Shown here: piece after piece, positions 37,805 to 46,784 of the stretch
Layout: every line of letters starts with the position of its first letter
Numbering within the stretch: position 1 is the first letter of the stretch
DNA from: Prolixibacter sp. NT017
GTDB lineage: Bacteria; Bacteroidota; Bacteroidia; Bacteroidales; Prolixibacteraceae
Length of the DNA: 64,000 bases
NCBI RefSeq assembly: GCF_009617875.1
Contig: NZ_BLAV01000001.1
Span: forward strand, 3,348,001-3,412,000
Direction: 5' to 3'
Translations under genes and position numbers: made by a program
The notes under the pieces: generated by a model
Told to the model about the DNA's origin: nothing
Database searches by the model: none
The model's input: only the letters and a program-made list of their open reading frames with translations

Positions 37805-40159
37805 TTAAAAGGGATAGCCAATTGCGAACGTAACGTTGAAGTCATCAGATGTTATCGGGCTGTTGCCGACAATCCATCTGGAGCCTTCGGGGCGGGAAGG
37901 ATCGCGCAATTTCATACCAATATCCAACCGAAAAATAACATAGGAAAAGTCGAAGCGGAAACCGGTTCCCGTTCCAACAGCCAGCTCTTTGTAGAACTGT
38001 CCTAGCCGGAATTCGGTTCCGGGGCGGTTATCATTCAACGACCAGATATTTCCCACATCAAGGAAAAGAGCCCCCTCCAACATACCAATCATCTTGTAAC
38101 GGTATTCGATATTACCTTCCAGTTTAACGTCTCCCGTCTGATTGGGGAAAGCATTCGGATCGGCTTTATAACTACCCGGACCAAGTGAACGGACCGGCCA
38201 GGCCCGGATATCATTGGCTCCACCGGTAAAATATTTCCGTTCGAACGGAACCTGCTTCGAGTTACCATACGGAACAGCAATTCCACCAAAACCACGAATG
38301 ACTACCGTATTGTATTTATCGAGCACCCAGCCCTGACGATATTCCAAATCGGTTCGGAAATACTGGGCAAACGGTGTTCCCAGAAATTTGTACTGCCCAC
38401 CGGCCAGCGAATCGGTCAGTTCCTGTGGGCGATTCGCCAGTTTACTGTATGCATACAAAGTGTTTCCCGCCGTTTCGAATGAGGCCCGCAGATACTTGTA
38501 GTTGGTTCTCTTCTGCAGACGCTGAGTGTTGTATGTATAAATATAATTAAGCGACGAAATAGAGTGGTCAGTATATGAACTGCGGATATACAAATTTTCG
38601 ATGGATGCTATAAACTTCGGATCGTAGGAGAACATCTTCACCAGGTTAAAATCGAGCAAATTAATCCGGTGCGTCGAATATTCTGATGATTTCCACTGGT
38701 ATCCAAAACTAGCCCGGGCAATGGTACGCGTATAATCAGGGCGACGCTGATAATTGTAAGCCAGGTTGAAAAGTGTCTTGGGAGTGGAGTATTGAAACAG
38801 CCGCGTAGAGCGAAAGGGTGCTAAAAATTTTGGCAACGTAAGTTTCGTGTCAATCCCGGTTTCCAGTGTATTAAAGAACTTGACTGAATCCTTCACACCG
38901 TAACTTTGCCGCTCGGTTGCGCCTCTTAATTGAACATCGAGAATTTCTCCTCCCTTGAATAAATTACGGTGCTGATAATTCAGGTTACCGGCGACTCCCA
39001 GGTTACCCGACGAGTTGGTCCCTTCGAGTGCAAAGGAATAGGACTGCTTAGACGAAGGGGTCAACTGAATGACACAATCGAGCATGGGATTCCCCAGCGA
39101 ATCACGCTTCCCGGTTTCTTCAAACTGAATGTTAATCACTTTGAACAGACGCAACAACGATAATTCATTGTACGTACGTTCTACCTCACTCACTTTGTAA
39201 TATCCCGCATCACCAATGTGATTGGCGTTGATGAGCAAATCGGGGCGGAAACGCAGCGAATTCTTGTAGATAAAATAATAGTTATCAACTTTCAAAGTAT
39301 CCTGCGGAACCATATCCAGATTCAAATGCTCACCGAACAAGGCCTTCCGCGGTTCAAATTCCGTCAGGAAATAAAAATTCCGAAATGTAAATTTTTGATG
39401 TGGCTGGTATTCCAGATTACCGAGCGAATCCTGAAACTCTCGTTCGCCGACCAGCATCGTTACTGCCGATTGCCGTTTACCCAGCGTAGTATCAGCCTCG
39501 TATGAAATACTATTCCGGTTCATCCGGTAGTAGCCCTGGTCTTTCAGTGTGCGAACCATCCGCAACCGTTCGCTGGCCAGCTTGTCCATGTCGAGATTTT
39601 CGCCTTCATGAATGGTCGACAGTGACGAATCTTTGTGAACGATGGTCCGGAGCGAGTCGTCCAGTACATCGACATTGTAACGATCGATGGTATATGGTTG
39701 ATTGGCGGTAATCCGGTAAACCACTTCGGCTTTTTTCTTTTTCCGGTAAACGGTATCGGTCACTACCGCATCGTAATAGCCTTTGTTGTGCATATACCGT
39801 TTCAACTCCTGGTCGGAGCGTTTGGTCAAAAACGGATCGTAGATAACCGGTGCTTCACCGATTCGTTTCAGCCAGCCATCACTCTTCTTTCGTGAAGACA
39901 AATTGTAAAGGGCCAGGTGAAATTTCCAGAATCCGAGTATGGATGTATTGGGAGTTTGTCGCAGATAATTTTTTAAATCCTGTTTATCAACCTGCTTCGT
40001 ATCGACATCCACTTTCACTTTATTCAACAGGTATTCATCCTGCGGAACAAATTTGGTTGTCCGGCATGAAAAAAGCAACAAAACCAGGAAGGCCAATCCG
40101 GAAATTAGCTTTATTATTCTCAACAAATCCTTCAATACTTTAAAAATTGGAAACCTCAC
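37805..40159 (-). CDS. TamL-like outer-membrane lipoprotein (BamA/TamA superfamily)
   Basis: About 784 residues. A hydrophobic signal ends in LLLFSC, followed by RTTKFVPQDEYLLNKVKV, the start typical of the lipidated TamA relative TamL of Bacteroidota. POTRA-like repeats fill about 45-400 and a 16-strand surface-antigen barrel the rest; near its end are GGANDIRAWPVRSLGPGSY, the family's conserved barrel loop, and a terminal aromatic residue (GYPF). With TamB it helps build or export outer-membrane material. The longest frame begins at GTG; an internal TTG about ten codons in is also possible, since a promoter-like TATATTTG overlaps the GTG. The TamB gene is not in the window. Confidence 0.85.
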   Translation of the reverse strand: MRFPIFKVLKDLLRIIKLISGLAFLVLLLFSCRTTKFVPQDEYLLNKVKVDVDTKQVDKQDLKNYLRQTPNTSILGFWKFHLALYNLSSRKKSDGWLKRIGEAPVIYDPFLTKRSDQELKRYMHNKGYYDAVVTDTVYRKKKKAEVVYRITANQPYTIDRYNVDVLDDSLRTIVHKDSSLSTIHEGENLDMDKLASERLRMVRTLKDQGYYRMNRNSISYEADTTLGKRQSAVTMLVGEREFQDSLGNLEYQPHQKFTFRNFYFLTEFEPRKALFGEHLNLDMVPQDTLKVDNYYFIYKNSLRFRPDLLINANHIGDAGYYKVSEVERTYNELSLLRLFKVINIQFEETGKRDSLGNPMLDCVIQLTPSSKQSYSFALEGTNSSGNLGVAGNLNYQHRNLFKGGEILDVQLRGATERQSYGVKDSVKFFNTLETGIDTKLTLPKFLAPFRSTRLFQYSTPKTLFNLAYNYQRRPDYTRTIARASFGYQWKSSEYSTHRINLLDFNLVKMFSYDPKFIASIENLYIRSSYTDHSISSLNYIYTYNTQRLQKRTNYKYLRASFETAGNTLYAYSKLANRPQELTDSLAGGQYKFLGTPFAQYFRTDLEYRQGWVLDKYNTVVIRGFGGIAVPYGNSKQVPFERKYFTGGANDIRAWPVRSLGPGSYKADPNAFPNQTGDVKLEGNIEYRYKMIGMLEGALFLDVGNIWSLNDNRPGTEFRLGQFYKELAVGTGTGFRFDFSYVIFRLDIGMKLRDPSRPEGSRWIVGNSPITSDDFNVTFAIGYPF

Positions 40160-40199
40160 AAATATAGTGAACTCAATAATTTAAAATCGTTTATTTTTG
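40159..40199. promoter_or_regulatory. Divergent promoter candidates between the TamL gene and the RNA methyltransferase gene
   Basis: Minus strand TATATTTG (40166-40159) faces the TamL gene and plus strand TATTTTTG (40192-40199) faces the methyltransferase gene. Both fit TAnnTTTG, but neither has a clear TTTG at the proper distance. Confidence 0.35.
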
Positions 40200-40231
40200 T
40201 TCAAGTTTAATGTCGAAAACAGTATAGTCGT

Positions 40232-41011
40232 TTGCTCTCAAAAAACAAAATAAAACAACTTCGCTCGCTCCATCTGAAAAAATTCAGACGCAGTGAAGGT
40301 CTTTTCGTTGCTGAAGGCCAAAAGCTTGTTCTCGATCTTCTCGATTCGAAGATGGAGGTGAAGGACGTTTTCTGTACCCCGGAGTCAATATCCACCGTCG
40401 AAGGGAAAGGCTTTAATCCAAAGAATATCCATTCCTCAGAATTGGCGGATTTAAAGAAGATCTCACAGCTAAAATCGTCACCGGATATTATCGCAACAGT
40501 GCACATTCCCGAACATTCACTGTCGTGGGAAGAAATTGCCGGCGATTTGTGCCTGGCTCTCGACGGCGTTCAGGATCCGGGCAACCTGGGAACCATCATT
40601 CGACTGGCCGATTGGTTCGGCATCCGGAATATTCTCTGCTCCGAAGATACGGTCGATTTATATAATCCGAAAACCGTTCAGGCAACCATGGGTGCGATTG
40701 CCCGCATCAGGCTGCACTACGGAAATCTGCCCGATTATCTTCAACGCGCCAATGAAATGGAAATTCCGGTATACGGCACATTTCTCGAAGGAGAAAACAT
40801 TTATTCCGCGCCTCTTTCCCCTAACGGGATTATTGTGATGGGCAACGAAGGAAAAGGTATTTCTGAAAGTGTCGAGCCGCTGATTCGGCAGAAGATTCAC
40901 ATCCCTAATTTTCCGGCTAACCGGGAAACGTCCGAATCACTAAACGTGGCCATGGCTACTTCCATTACTTGTTCCGAGTTCAGACGCCGGATGATGTCCC
41001 GCAAATCTTAA
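40232..41011 (+). CDS. SpoU/TrmH-family RNA 2'-O-methyltransferase (RlmB/TsnR-like)
   Basis: A 259-residue SPOUT methyltransferase. An N-terminal substrate-binding domain (KIKQLRSLHLKKFRRSEGLFVAEGQKLVLDLL, key part FVAEGQKLV at 25-33) is followed by the knotted domain with its three motifs: LDGVQDPGNLGTIIRLADWFG (about 110-130), IIVMGNEGKGIS (near 204-215) and IPNFPANRETSESLNVAMATSI (near 226-248). It methylates a ribose in rRNA or tRNA; the target base is not predictable here. The only in-frame start before the conserved part is TTG. Its 3' end overlaps the convergent flavoprotein gene by 32 bases. Confidence 0.9.
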   Translation: MLSKNKIKQLRSLHLKKFRRSEGLFVAEGQKLVLDLLDSKMEVKDVFCTPESISTVEGKGFNPKNIHSSELADLKKISQLKSSPDIIATVHIPEHSLSWEEIAGDLCLALDGVQDPGNLGTIIRLADWFGIRNILCSEDTVDLYNPKTVQATMGAIARIRLHYGNLPDYLQRANEMEIPVYGTFLEGENIYSAPLSPNGIIVMGNEGKGISESVEPLIRQKIHIPNFPANRETSESLNVAMATSITCSEFRRRMMSRKS

Positions 41012-42554
41012 CCACCGCTTCCGCACATCGCTCTCCGTCAATGGCTGACGAAACAATACCTCCGGCATACCCCGCACCTTCACCGCAAGGAAAAAGTCTT
41101 GGTACTTGTATGTGTTCCAGCGAAATTTTGTCCCGCGGAATTCGTACCGGCGATGATGTGCGCGATTCTACGCCCAGGATGAGCGCATCATTTGTGAGGA
41201 ATCCGTTGGCCTGTCGCCCGATTTGAGCAAATCCCTTTTGCAGTTTTTCACGAATGACTCCGGGCAACCATTCATGCATCGGAGACGACTGAATTCCTGG
41301 TCGGTAAGATGTCTCCGGCAAATCAAATGACAGTCTTCCTTTCACAAAATCACCCAACCGCTGGGCCGGTGCCAATTGTGAACGGTTAGCCTGCCGGAAA
41401 CATTTCTGCTCCAAATCGGATTGAAAATGCAAGCCGGCCAGCTGTTCGAAGCGCTTGTAATTTTTGGGGATGTCTTCCAATCGAATCTCCACGACAATTC
41501 CCGAGTTGGCAAACCTTCCGCCCCTCCCCGAAGGTGACATGCCATTTACCACCAACTCTCCGGGAGCAGTAGCCGCAGGAACAATCACTCCGCCGGGACA
41601 CATGCAAAAAGAGTAAACGCCACGCTGTTCTACCTGCTCAACAAAAGAATAGCTGGCAGCCGGAAGAAATTCCCCCCTGGGCCTTCCATGATACTGAATC
41701 GAATCAATCAACTCCTGTGGATGTTCCACCCTTACGCCCATGGCAAAAGGCTTGCCTTCAATTGTAAGATGCTTGTCATGCAGCATTTGATATACATCGC
41801 GAGCCGAATGACCAGTAGCCAGGATAACCGCTTTCCCTGTTAACTCCTGTCCATCAGCGAGCTTTACCCCGGTAGCCTTTCCGTTCTGCACCGCAATATC
41901 GGTTACACGGGAATGAAAATGAACTTCGCCACCAGCTTCGATGATGGTTTTGCGCATTGCGGTTACGACCCGGGGTAATACATTGGTTCCTATGTGCGGA
42001 TGAGCGTCAATCAGAATGTCATCCTGAGCACCATGAAAATGAAGAATTTCCAGAATGCGATTAACGTCTCCGCGCTTTTTTGAGCGAGTGTACAGTTTCC
42101 CGTCAGAAAAAGTCCCGGCTCCACCTTCTCCGAATCCATAATTGGAATCCGGATCGACTTGCTGGTCCCGGTGAATAGCCGCAATATCCCGTTTCCGCTC
42201 GCTGACGCTTTTCCCCCGCTCCAGAATAACCGGCTTCATTCCCAGTTCAATGAGCCGTAGTGCGGCAAACAAACCGGCGGGACCGGCACCAACAATAATA
42301 ACCGGTTCTGCTCTCGAAACATCGGGATAGATTTTTTCGGATGGCTTCAGGGGCTTCGGTTCTTCATCGACAAAAGCGAGAATGCCCAGGTTGATTCGAA
42401 TATCACGACGGCGAGCATCTACCGAACGACGGCGGATAACGATGCCGCGAACGCGTTCCTCTTTCATCCGTAATTGCGAAGCCACGATTCGTGACAACTG
42501 TTTTTCATCCGCGGCCTGCTTTGGGCTAACGGAGATGTTGATCTCTTTCTGCAA
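40980..42554 (-). CDS. COG2509-type FAD-dependent oxidoreductase
   Basis: A 524-residue flavoprotein. After about 75 residues of a small N-terminal domain comes the FAD-binding motif VIIVGAGPAGLFAALRLIELG (GxGxxG, near 85-105) and a second nucleotide motif GKAVILATGHSARD. The GFGEGGAGTFSDGKLYTR stretch and the CMCPGGVIVPA motif are typical of this group, often annotated simply as FAD-dependent dehydrogenase; its physiological substrate is not known. The frame has a stop codon 12 bases before the TTG start and no early ATG, so TTG is the likely start. The last 32 bases overlap the convergent methyltransferase gene. Confidence 0.85.
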   Translation of the reverse strand: MQKEINISVSPKQAADEKQLSRIVASQLRMKEERVRGIVIRRRSVDARRRDIRINLGILAFVDEEPKPLKPSEKIYPDVSRAEPVIIVGAGPAGLFAALRLIELGMKPVILERGKSVSERKRDIAAIHRDQQVDPDSNYGFGEGGAGTFSDGKLYTRSKKRGDVNRILEILHFHGAQDDILIDAHPHIGTNVLPRVVTAMRKTIIEAGGEVHFHSRVTDIAVQNGKATGVKLADGQELTGKAVILATGHSARDVYQMLHDKHLTIEGKPFAMGVRVEHPQELIDSIQYHGRPRGEFLPAASYSFVEQVEQRGVYSFCMCPGGVIVPAATAPGELVVNGMSPSGRGGRFANSGIVVEIRLEDIPKNYKRFEQLAGLHFQSDLEQKCFRQANRSQLAPAQRLGDFVKGRLSFDLPETSYRPGIQSSPMHEWLPGVIREKLQKGFAQIGRQANGFLTNDALILGVESRTSSPVRIPRDKISLEHIQVPRLFPCGEGAGYAGGIVSSAIDGERCAEAVVKICGTSSGV

Positions 42555-42644
42555 CTTACTTCTTTATATTAAAGACTTACTATTCCTGAAAAAGGAATTT
42601 TCCGTTACAAAAATACAAACATTCGGGCCTTGCCTGACGAGGAA

Positions 42645-43463
42645 TTATTCAAAATAGAAGATAAGGGAAAAGACATTGGAAGTGAGCCGTTCGACGGCAA
42701 ATCCGTAGTAAGGAATGCGATTCTCATCCGTGCCGATGCTGTGATCGATTAAGTTATCGACGCCCAACGAAACACGGAATTCGGTAGACAAACGGAAAAA
42801 CTGAAGGTAAGAATCCAGTCCCATCGCGAAATCGACATAAGCGCCGGTTTTGTACATATGCAACACGCGCTCGGCGGCACGTTTATTCTCCAGGTCGATG
42901 CGATAGGTTCCCCCAAGGTAAATGTATGGGCGCAGATTGCCATAGCGTTTTCCTTTCAGCCGCACTCCTACCGGGATGTCAATATAAGTGGATGGAATAT
43001 TGAGATACGATTTCTCATCCAGACCATTCGTTCCCAGTCCATTTAATATTTCCTGGTTGATGGTATCGTTATAGACCAGCTGCCGGCTTCCAAAACTCAT
43101 ACCCGGCGTAATGCGCAAATCGGCAAATTCGGTCAGCCGGAAATTGGATACAATTCCTACAGAGAATCCGGGAGAAATCGGATCAACGTCTGCACGGATG
43201 GAGCGCCCCCTGTAGTATCCCTCAGTTTTACTCTTGACACCAGCATTTTCAGGAAGTTGCAGCACCGGATTTTGGTTAATGGGATCGGGATAAAAACGAA
43301 AACCAAAATCCATCGCGTTTACGCCCAAAAAGAAACCAAAATGAATGGGTCGATCATCAAAGTTTGATAAACTCTGTACTCTCCCAAACTGGGCATAAGT
43401 TATATTACCTACCAGCATAAAGGCAAGTAAAAGAAGTAAATATCTGGACTTTTGGTAAATCAT
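42645..43463 (-). CDS. porT: PorT-like outer-membrane protein of type IX secretion
   Basis: A 272-residue beta-barrel protein. I start at the ATG giving MIYQKSRYLLLLLAFMLVGNITYAQ, a good signal peptide; a longer frame upstream would bury it. The mature part has alternating beta-strands and ends in the aromatic SLIFYFE typical of an outer-membrane barrel. FGRVQSLSNFDDRPIHFGFFLGVN resembles the PorT N-terminus, and PorT is commonly found beside ubiE in Bacteroidota, as here. PorT is needed for the type IX secretion of proteins with C-terminal sorting domains. Similarity to other porin-like families cannot be excluded without a search. Confidence 0.8.
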   Translation of the reverse strand: MIYQKSRYLLLLLAFMLVGNITYAQFGRVQSLSNFDDRPIHFGFFLGVNAMDFGFRFYPDPINQNPVLQLPENAGVKSKTEGYYRGRSIRADVDPISPGFSVGIVSNFRLTEFADLRITPGMSFGSRQLVYNDTINQEILNGLGTNGLDEKSYLNIPSTYIDIPVGVRLKGKRYGNLRPYIYLGGTYRIDLENKRAAERVLHMYKTGAYVDFAMGLDSYLQFFRLSTEFRVSLGVDNLIDHSIGTDENRIPYYGFAVERLTSNVFSLIFYFE

Positions 43464-43575
43464 CTGTTTCCCGTTAAGGTATACCTTTTTTTCTATGATC
43501 AATAACACGATTTTTAAGCGTTTATTGTTCATTCCGCTAAAATGTATTCCCAGCTTATATTTGGGAATACTCCTG

Positions 43576-44295
43576 CTATTTATCGCCCAGGTATATCGTT
43601 GCGATACCGAAAGTCAACCGGTACTCGCGCGTATTTTTAAAGCCGGCATTTCGCATGATGGCCAAAAAATCGGAACCATCGGGGAAAGCCTGCACCGATT
43701 CAGGCAAATAGCTGTAGGCCGTTTTGTCTTTCGAAAAAAAGCGTCCCCAAAACGGGAGAATCCGGAACGAATAAAAATGGTACAGCTGCTTCATCGGAAA
43801 ACTTCGCGGCTGCGAAAACTCCAGAACACATGTAACACCGCCGGGTTTCAAAACGCGATGCATTTCTTCCAGGCCTTTGCTTAGGTTCTCAAAGTTTCGA
43901 ACACCAAACGCTACCGTGATGGCTTCAAAAGTTTCCTCTTCGAACGGGAGGTTTTCAGAATCGCCCTCCAGTAACTCAATTGTTCCATTGAGTCCCAGGC
44001 GCTCCATCTTTTTCCTTCCTTCGGCCAGCATCCCAGTCGAGATATCGACTCCGGTAACTTTATCCGGACTCAGCTTCAACGCTTCGATGGCAAAATCACC
44101 GGTCCCGGTAGCAATATCCAGCATCTGTTTCGGCTGATAAGGCTTCAGTAACCTGATGGCTTTTCGCCGCCATCCTCTGTCAATACCAAATGAGAGGAAG
44201 TGATTCAAAAAATCATATCGGGCCGCTATACTATCGAACATAGCTGCCACCTGCACCTTTTTACTGGTGTCAGAATCTTTATAAGGAGTTACCAC
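43576..44295 (-). CDS. ubiE: Demethylmenaquinone/ubiquinone methyltransferase
   Basis: A 239-residue class I SAM methyltransferase with UbiE signatures YDFLNHFLSFGIDRGWRRKA, the SAM-binding DIATGTGDFAIEA, VDISTGMLAEGRKK and the second signature RVLKPGGVTCVLEFSQP. In an anaerobe or facultative Bacteroidota it would act as MenG, the last step of menaquinone synthesis. It starts at GTG; the N-terminus before AAMFDSIAARYD has the normal length. It follows the PurM-like gene by 11 bases. Confidence 0.95.
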   Translation of the reverse strand: MVTPYKDSDTSKKVQVAAMFDSIAARYDFLNHFLSFGIDRGWRRKAIRLLKPYQPKQMLDIATGTGDFAIEALKLSPDKVTGVDISTGMLAEGRKKMERLGLNGTIELLEGDSENLPFEEETFEAITVAFGVRNFENLSKGLEEMHRVLKPGGVTCVLEFSQPRSFPMKQLYHFYSFRILPFWGRFFSKDKTAYSYLPESVQAFPDGSDFLAIMRNAGFKNTREYRLTFGIATIYLGDK

Positions 44296-44306
44296 AAATT
44301 TCAGGT

Positions 44307-45350
44307 TTATTCCGTCTCTACATTTTCAGTCATCTTGTCCACAAACCCGTAGGAAGTGTCATCGATGCGAATCTCTCCGCGCGTAACGTGTCCTAACGTG
44401 AAGAAGGGCAATTTATGCTCACGAAGGTAGTCGACCAGTTCATCTTCTTTATCTTGCGAAACACAGGCGATTACACGTCCCATCGATTCACCGAACAGGA
44501 AAGCATCCTGACGGATTTCTGCATCGGTGGTGATATCAAAGCCCAGGTCGTTGGGAAGCGAGGCTCTCAGCAACGTGAAGAACAAACCTCCGATTCCTAC
44601 CGGACTTAATGACTCCACCAGGTTGCGTTCGGCCAGGCCTTTTACCAAATTCATCAGCTGTTTCTCCAGATCGAGATTGAACTGCATCAACGGCCACTCT
44701 TTTATTTCATGATAATGGTCGAGGTATTCCGATGCATTTACATCATCATACGATTTCCCGATGAGGAAAATATTGTTCCCTTTCTTTTTGAACTTTGGCG
44801 TAATCAACTGCGCATCCTTCTTCATTTTTCCCACCATGCTCACAATAAGCGTTGGCGGAATGTTGGCTCGCTCGCGGGCATAATCGTAAAAGATTTTCCG
44901 GTGCGAAATCTGCAAACCAAATGCTTCGGCTGCTTTCTCCAAACCACTCCGGGCCTCCTGAACCAACTGCTGATCCATCGGGTCCGACAATTCCACATGG
45001 TTGAGCATTACACTCATGGCCACTGGCTCTGCGCCGTAACACACCAATCGTCTGACGGCTTTGGCTACCAGAATTTGAGAAGCGACTTCCGGCTCAACGA
45101 TCATCCGCCGATGATCGGCATAAATGGTTAACGAGAACATCCGGTTTTCTCCGTCAATCTCAAAAATTCCCGCTTCACTGGTGTCATCTTTTCCTAACTG
45201 CGAAGGATCATCCACCATGGCCGAAAAATCGTTGAAGAAGTTAACCGGCGAAAGATGCGGTATGGCCACCATGGAATAAATGACACTCTGTAAGTTGTCC
45301 GGTTCGGGAACCAGATCAATGCTAAACGGCTTTTTTTCTTTTTCGTACAT
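44307..45350 (-). CDS. PurM-fold (AIR synthase-related) protein, PurL-like
   Basis: A protein of 347 residues from the ATG chosen here; the frame is open nine codons further to a TTG, but that TTG sits almost on the predicted transcription start. It has the two-domain AIR synthase fold: SEAGIFEIDGENRMFSLTIYAD, AKAVRRLVCYGAEPVAMS near 92-109, and a C-terminal domain with SPVGIGGLFFTLLRAS near 257-272. In PurM/PurL the last motif reads D-x-S-D-G-G-L; here the first acidic positions are lost, so normal ATP-dependent synthase activity is doubtful. It is much shorter than PurL. Found with ubiE and porT in one transcript. Function unknown. Confidence 0.75.
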   Translation of the reverse strand: MYEKEKKPFSIDLVPEPDNLQSVIYSMVAIPHLSPVNFFNDFSAMVDDPSQLGKDDTSEAGIFEIDGENRMFSLTIYADHRRMIVEPEVASQILVAKAVRRLVCYGAEPVAMSVMLNHVELSDPMDQQLVQEARSGLEKAAEAFGLQISHRKIFYDYARERANIPPTLIVSMVGKMKKDAQLITPKFKKKGNNIFLIGKSYDDVNASEYLDHYHEIKEWPLMQFNLDLEKQLMNLVKGLAERNLVESLSPVGIGGLFFTLLRASLPNDLGFDITTDAEIRQDAFLFGESMGRVIACVSQDKEDELVDYLREHKLPFFTLGHVTRGEIRIDDTSYGFVDKMTENVETE

Positions 45351-45388
45351 GTGCTTTGAAGGTTTGGTTATAGCCAAAGATTCTTCCT

Positions 45389-45420
45389 CAAAATTAGCGA
45401 ACCGATCATTTTATCCTAAA
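45389..45420 (-). promoter_or_regulatory. Promoter of the PurM-like/ubiE/porT unit
   Basis: TTTA, 20 bases, then TAATTTTG on the minus strand, one base away from the full Bacteroidota consensus. It lies about 40 bases before the ATG start chosen for the PurM-like gene. Confidence 0.45.
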
Positions 45421-45463
45421 AAATCGTCGTTATTTTTTAATTTCGGCACTAAAACTGAACATT

Positions 45464-46225
45464 ATGAGAAAGATTGCCATCGTAACCGGAGCCACTTCCG
45501 GAATTGGTGAAGCAACCGCCAAGATACTGGCCCAAAACGGATTTAACCTGATTATTACCGGCCGGAGAAGCGAAAAACTGAAAGCTGTTGAAGAAGAGCT
45601 ACTGAAGATTGACGGCACGAGAGTCCTCAGCCTTGTCTTCGATGTACGCAACAACGACGAAGTGCAAAAAGCACTCGGCAACCTTCCGGCAGAATGGAGC
45701 AACATCGATGTGCTGGTCAACAACGCAGGACTTGCCGTGGGTACCGAACCGGCACACGAAGCCGTTGTCGACGATTGGGAACGCATGATAGACACCAACG
45801 TGAAAGGCCTGTTGTATGTCAGCCGTTGTCTGACTCCTGGAATGGTAGAGCGCAAAAAAGGACACATTATTAATATATCTTCCATTGCCGGAAAAGAAGC
45901 GTACCCCGGAGGTTCGGTTTACTGCGGAACCAAGCATGCAGTAGGCGCTATTTCAAAAGCCATGCGAATCGAATTGGTACAACATGGAGTTAAGGTCAGC
46001 ACCATTAGTCCTGGAATGGTGGAAACCGAGTTCTCCCTCGTTCGCTTCAAGGGTGATGAAAGCAAAGCTGACAATGTTTACAAAGGACTTACTCCGTTGT
46101 ACGCAGAGGACATTGCCGAAACCATCTTGTTCATGGTTACCCGTCCGGCCCACGTTAACCTCGACGATGTGCTGATTATGCCGACTGATCAGGCCAGTGC
46201 CCGCGATGCACGACGCGACCAATAA
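45464..46225 (+). CDS. Short-chain dehydrogenase/reductase (YdfG-like)
   Basis: A 253-residue classical SDR. Cofactor motif TGATSGIGEATA (8-19), the NNAG motif (VLVNNAGLAVGTEP, near 86) and the catalytic Ser-Tyr-Lys set (ISSIAGKEAYPGGSVYCGTKHAV, with YCGTK). R38 in GRRSEKL after strand 2 favours NADP(H). The closest known activity type is the YdfG/serine 3-dehydrogenase-like group acting on 3-hydroxy acids; the exact substrate is not readable. Faces away from the PurM-like gene. Confidence 0.92.
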   Translation: MRKIAIVTGATSGIGEATAKILAQNGFNLIITGRRSEKLKAVEEELLKIDGTRVLSLVFDVRNNDEVQKALGNLPAEWSNIDVLVNNAGLAVGTEPAHEAVVDDWERMIDTNVKGLLYVSRCLTPGMVERKKGHIINISSIAGKEAYPGGSVYCGTKHAVGAISKAMRIELVQHGVKVSTISPGMVETEFSLVRFKGDESKADNVYKGLTPLYAEDIAETILFMVTRPAHVNLDDVLIMPTDQASARDARRDQ

Positions 46226-46315
46226 GCGGTAGCAATTTGTTGTTCAGAAAAATGCAGTTGTATGGAGTGAAATCCCGGCAAAAACATTTTTCGAGGTAAA
46301 GAAGATTAAATCCCG

Positions 46316-46323
46316 TACATTTG
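46316..46323 (+). promoter_or_regulatory. -7 element before the DUF6165 gene
   Basis: TACATTTG, an exact TAnnTTTG, 29 bases before the start codon. The -33 region has only a T-rich stretch. Probably starts the DUF6165-GT9-GT2 transcript. Confidence 0.5.
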
Positions 46324-46352
46324 TCGGGTATCAAACATTCAATATTTAGATA

Positions 46353-46727
46353 ATGAAAATTGAGGTTTCCAACGGAGAGATTGCAGATAAACTGACCATC
46401 ATCGAAATTAAACTCGAACGAATTTCGGATGAAGCAAAACTGGTGAACCTGAAAAAGGAATACGAAGTGCTGAATGAAGCCGTTTCCCAAATCATCGACA
46501 AAAAAGACGCATTGTACAAGGAATTGTATGACATCAATTGTCAGCTTTGGGACATTGAAGATCGAATCCGCGACCTGGAACGCAACAAGGATTTCGGGCA
46601 GGATTTCATTGAAACAGCGCGTGCCGTTTATTTCACCAACGACAAACGTTCGGACGTAAAAAGACGCATCAACGAAAAAACAGGTTCCAACCTGGTCGAA
46701 GAAAAAAGCTACGAAGACTACCAATAG
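46353..46727 (+). CDS. DUF6165 family coiled-coil protein
   Basis: A 124-residue cytoplasmic protein, nearly all alpha-helical. It opens MKIEVSNGEIADKLTIIEIKLERI and has LWDIEDRIRDLERNK, the pattern of the DUF6165 family, which is often encoded with lipopolysaccharide glycosyltransferases. The heptad pattern from about 10 to 90 suggests a coiled coil. It is 57 bases before a GT9 gene in the same direction. Role unknown; association with a glycosyltransferase is inferred from position. Confidence 0.8.
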   Translation: MKIEVSNGEIADKLTIIEIKLERISDEAKLVNLKKEYEVLNEAVSQIIDKKDALYKELYDINCQLWDIEDRIRDLERNKDFGQDFIETARAVYFTNDKRSDVKRRINEKTGSNLVEEKSYEDYQ

Positions 46728-46746
46728 TCTTTTACCAGAAAATATC

Positions 46747-46774
46747 TCCCCGGTTTCATTCGTGTTGCCGGGGA
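46747..46774 (+). other. Hairpin before the GT9 gene
   Basis: TCCCCGG and CCGGGGA form a 7-base-pair stem 10 bases before the start codon of the GT9 gene. No T-run follows. It could limit translation of the downstream gene or mark an mRNA end. Confidence 0.45.
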
Positions 46775-46784
46775 TTAAATTTAT

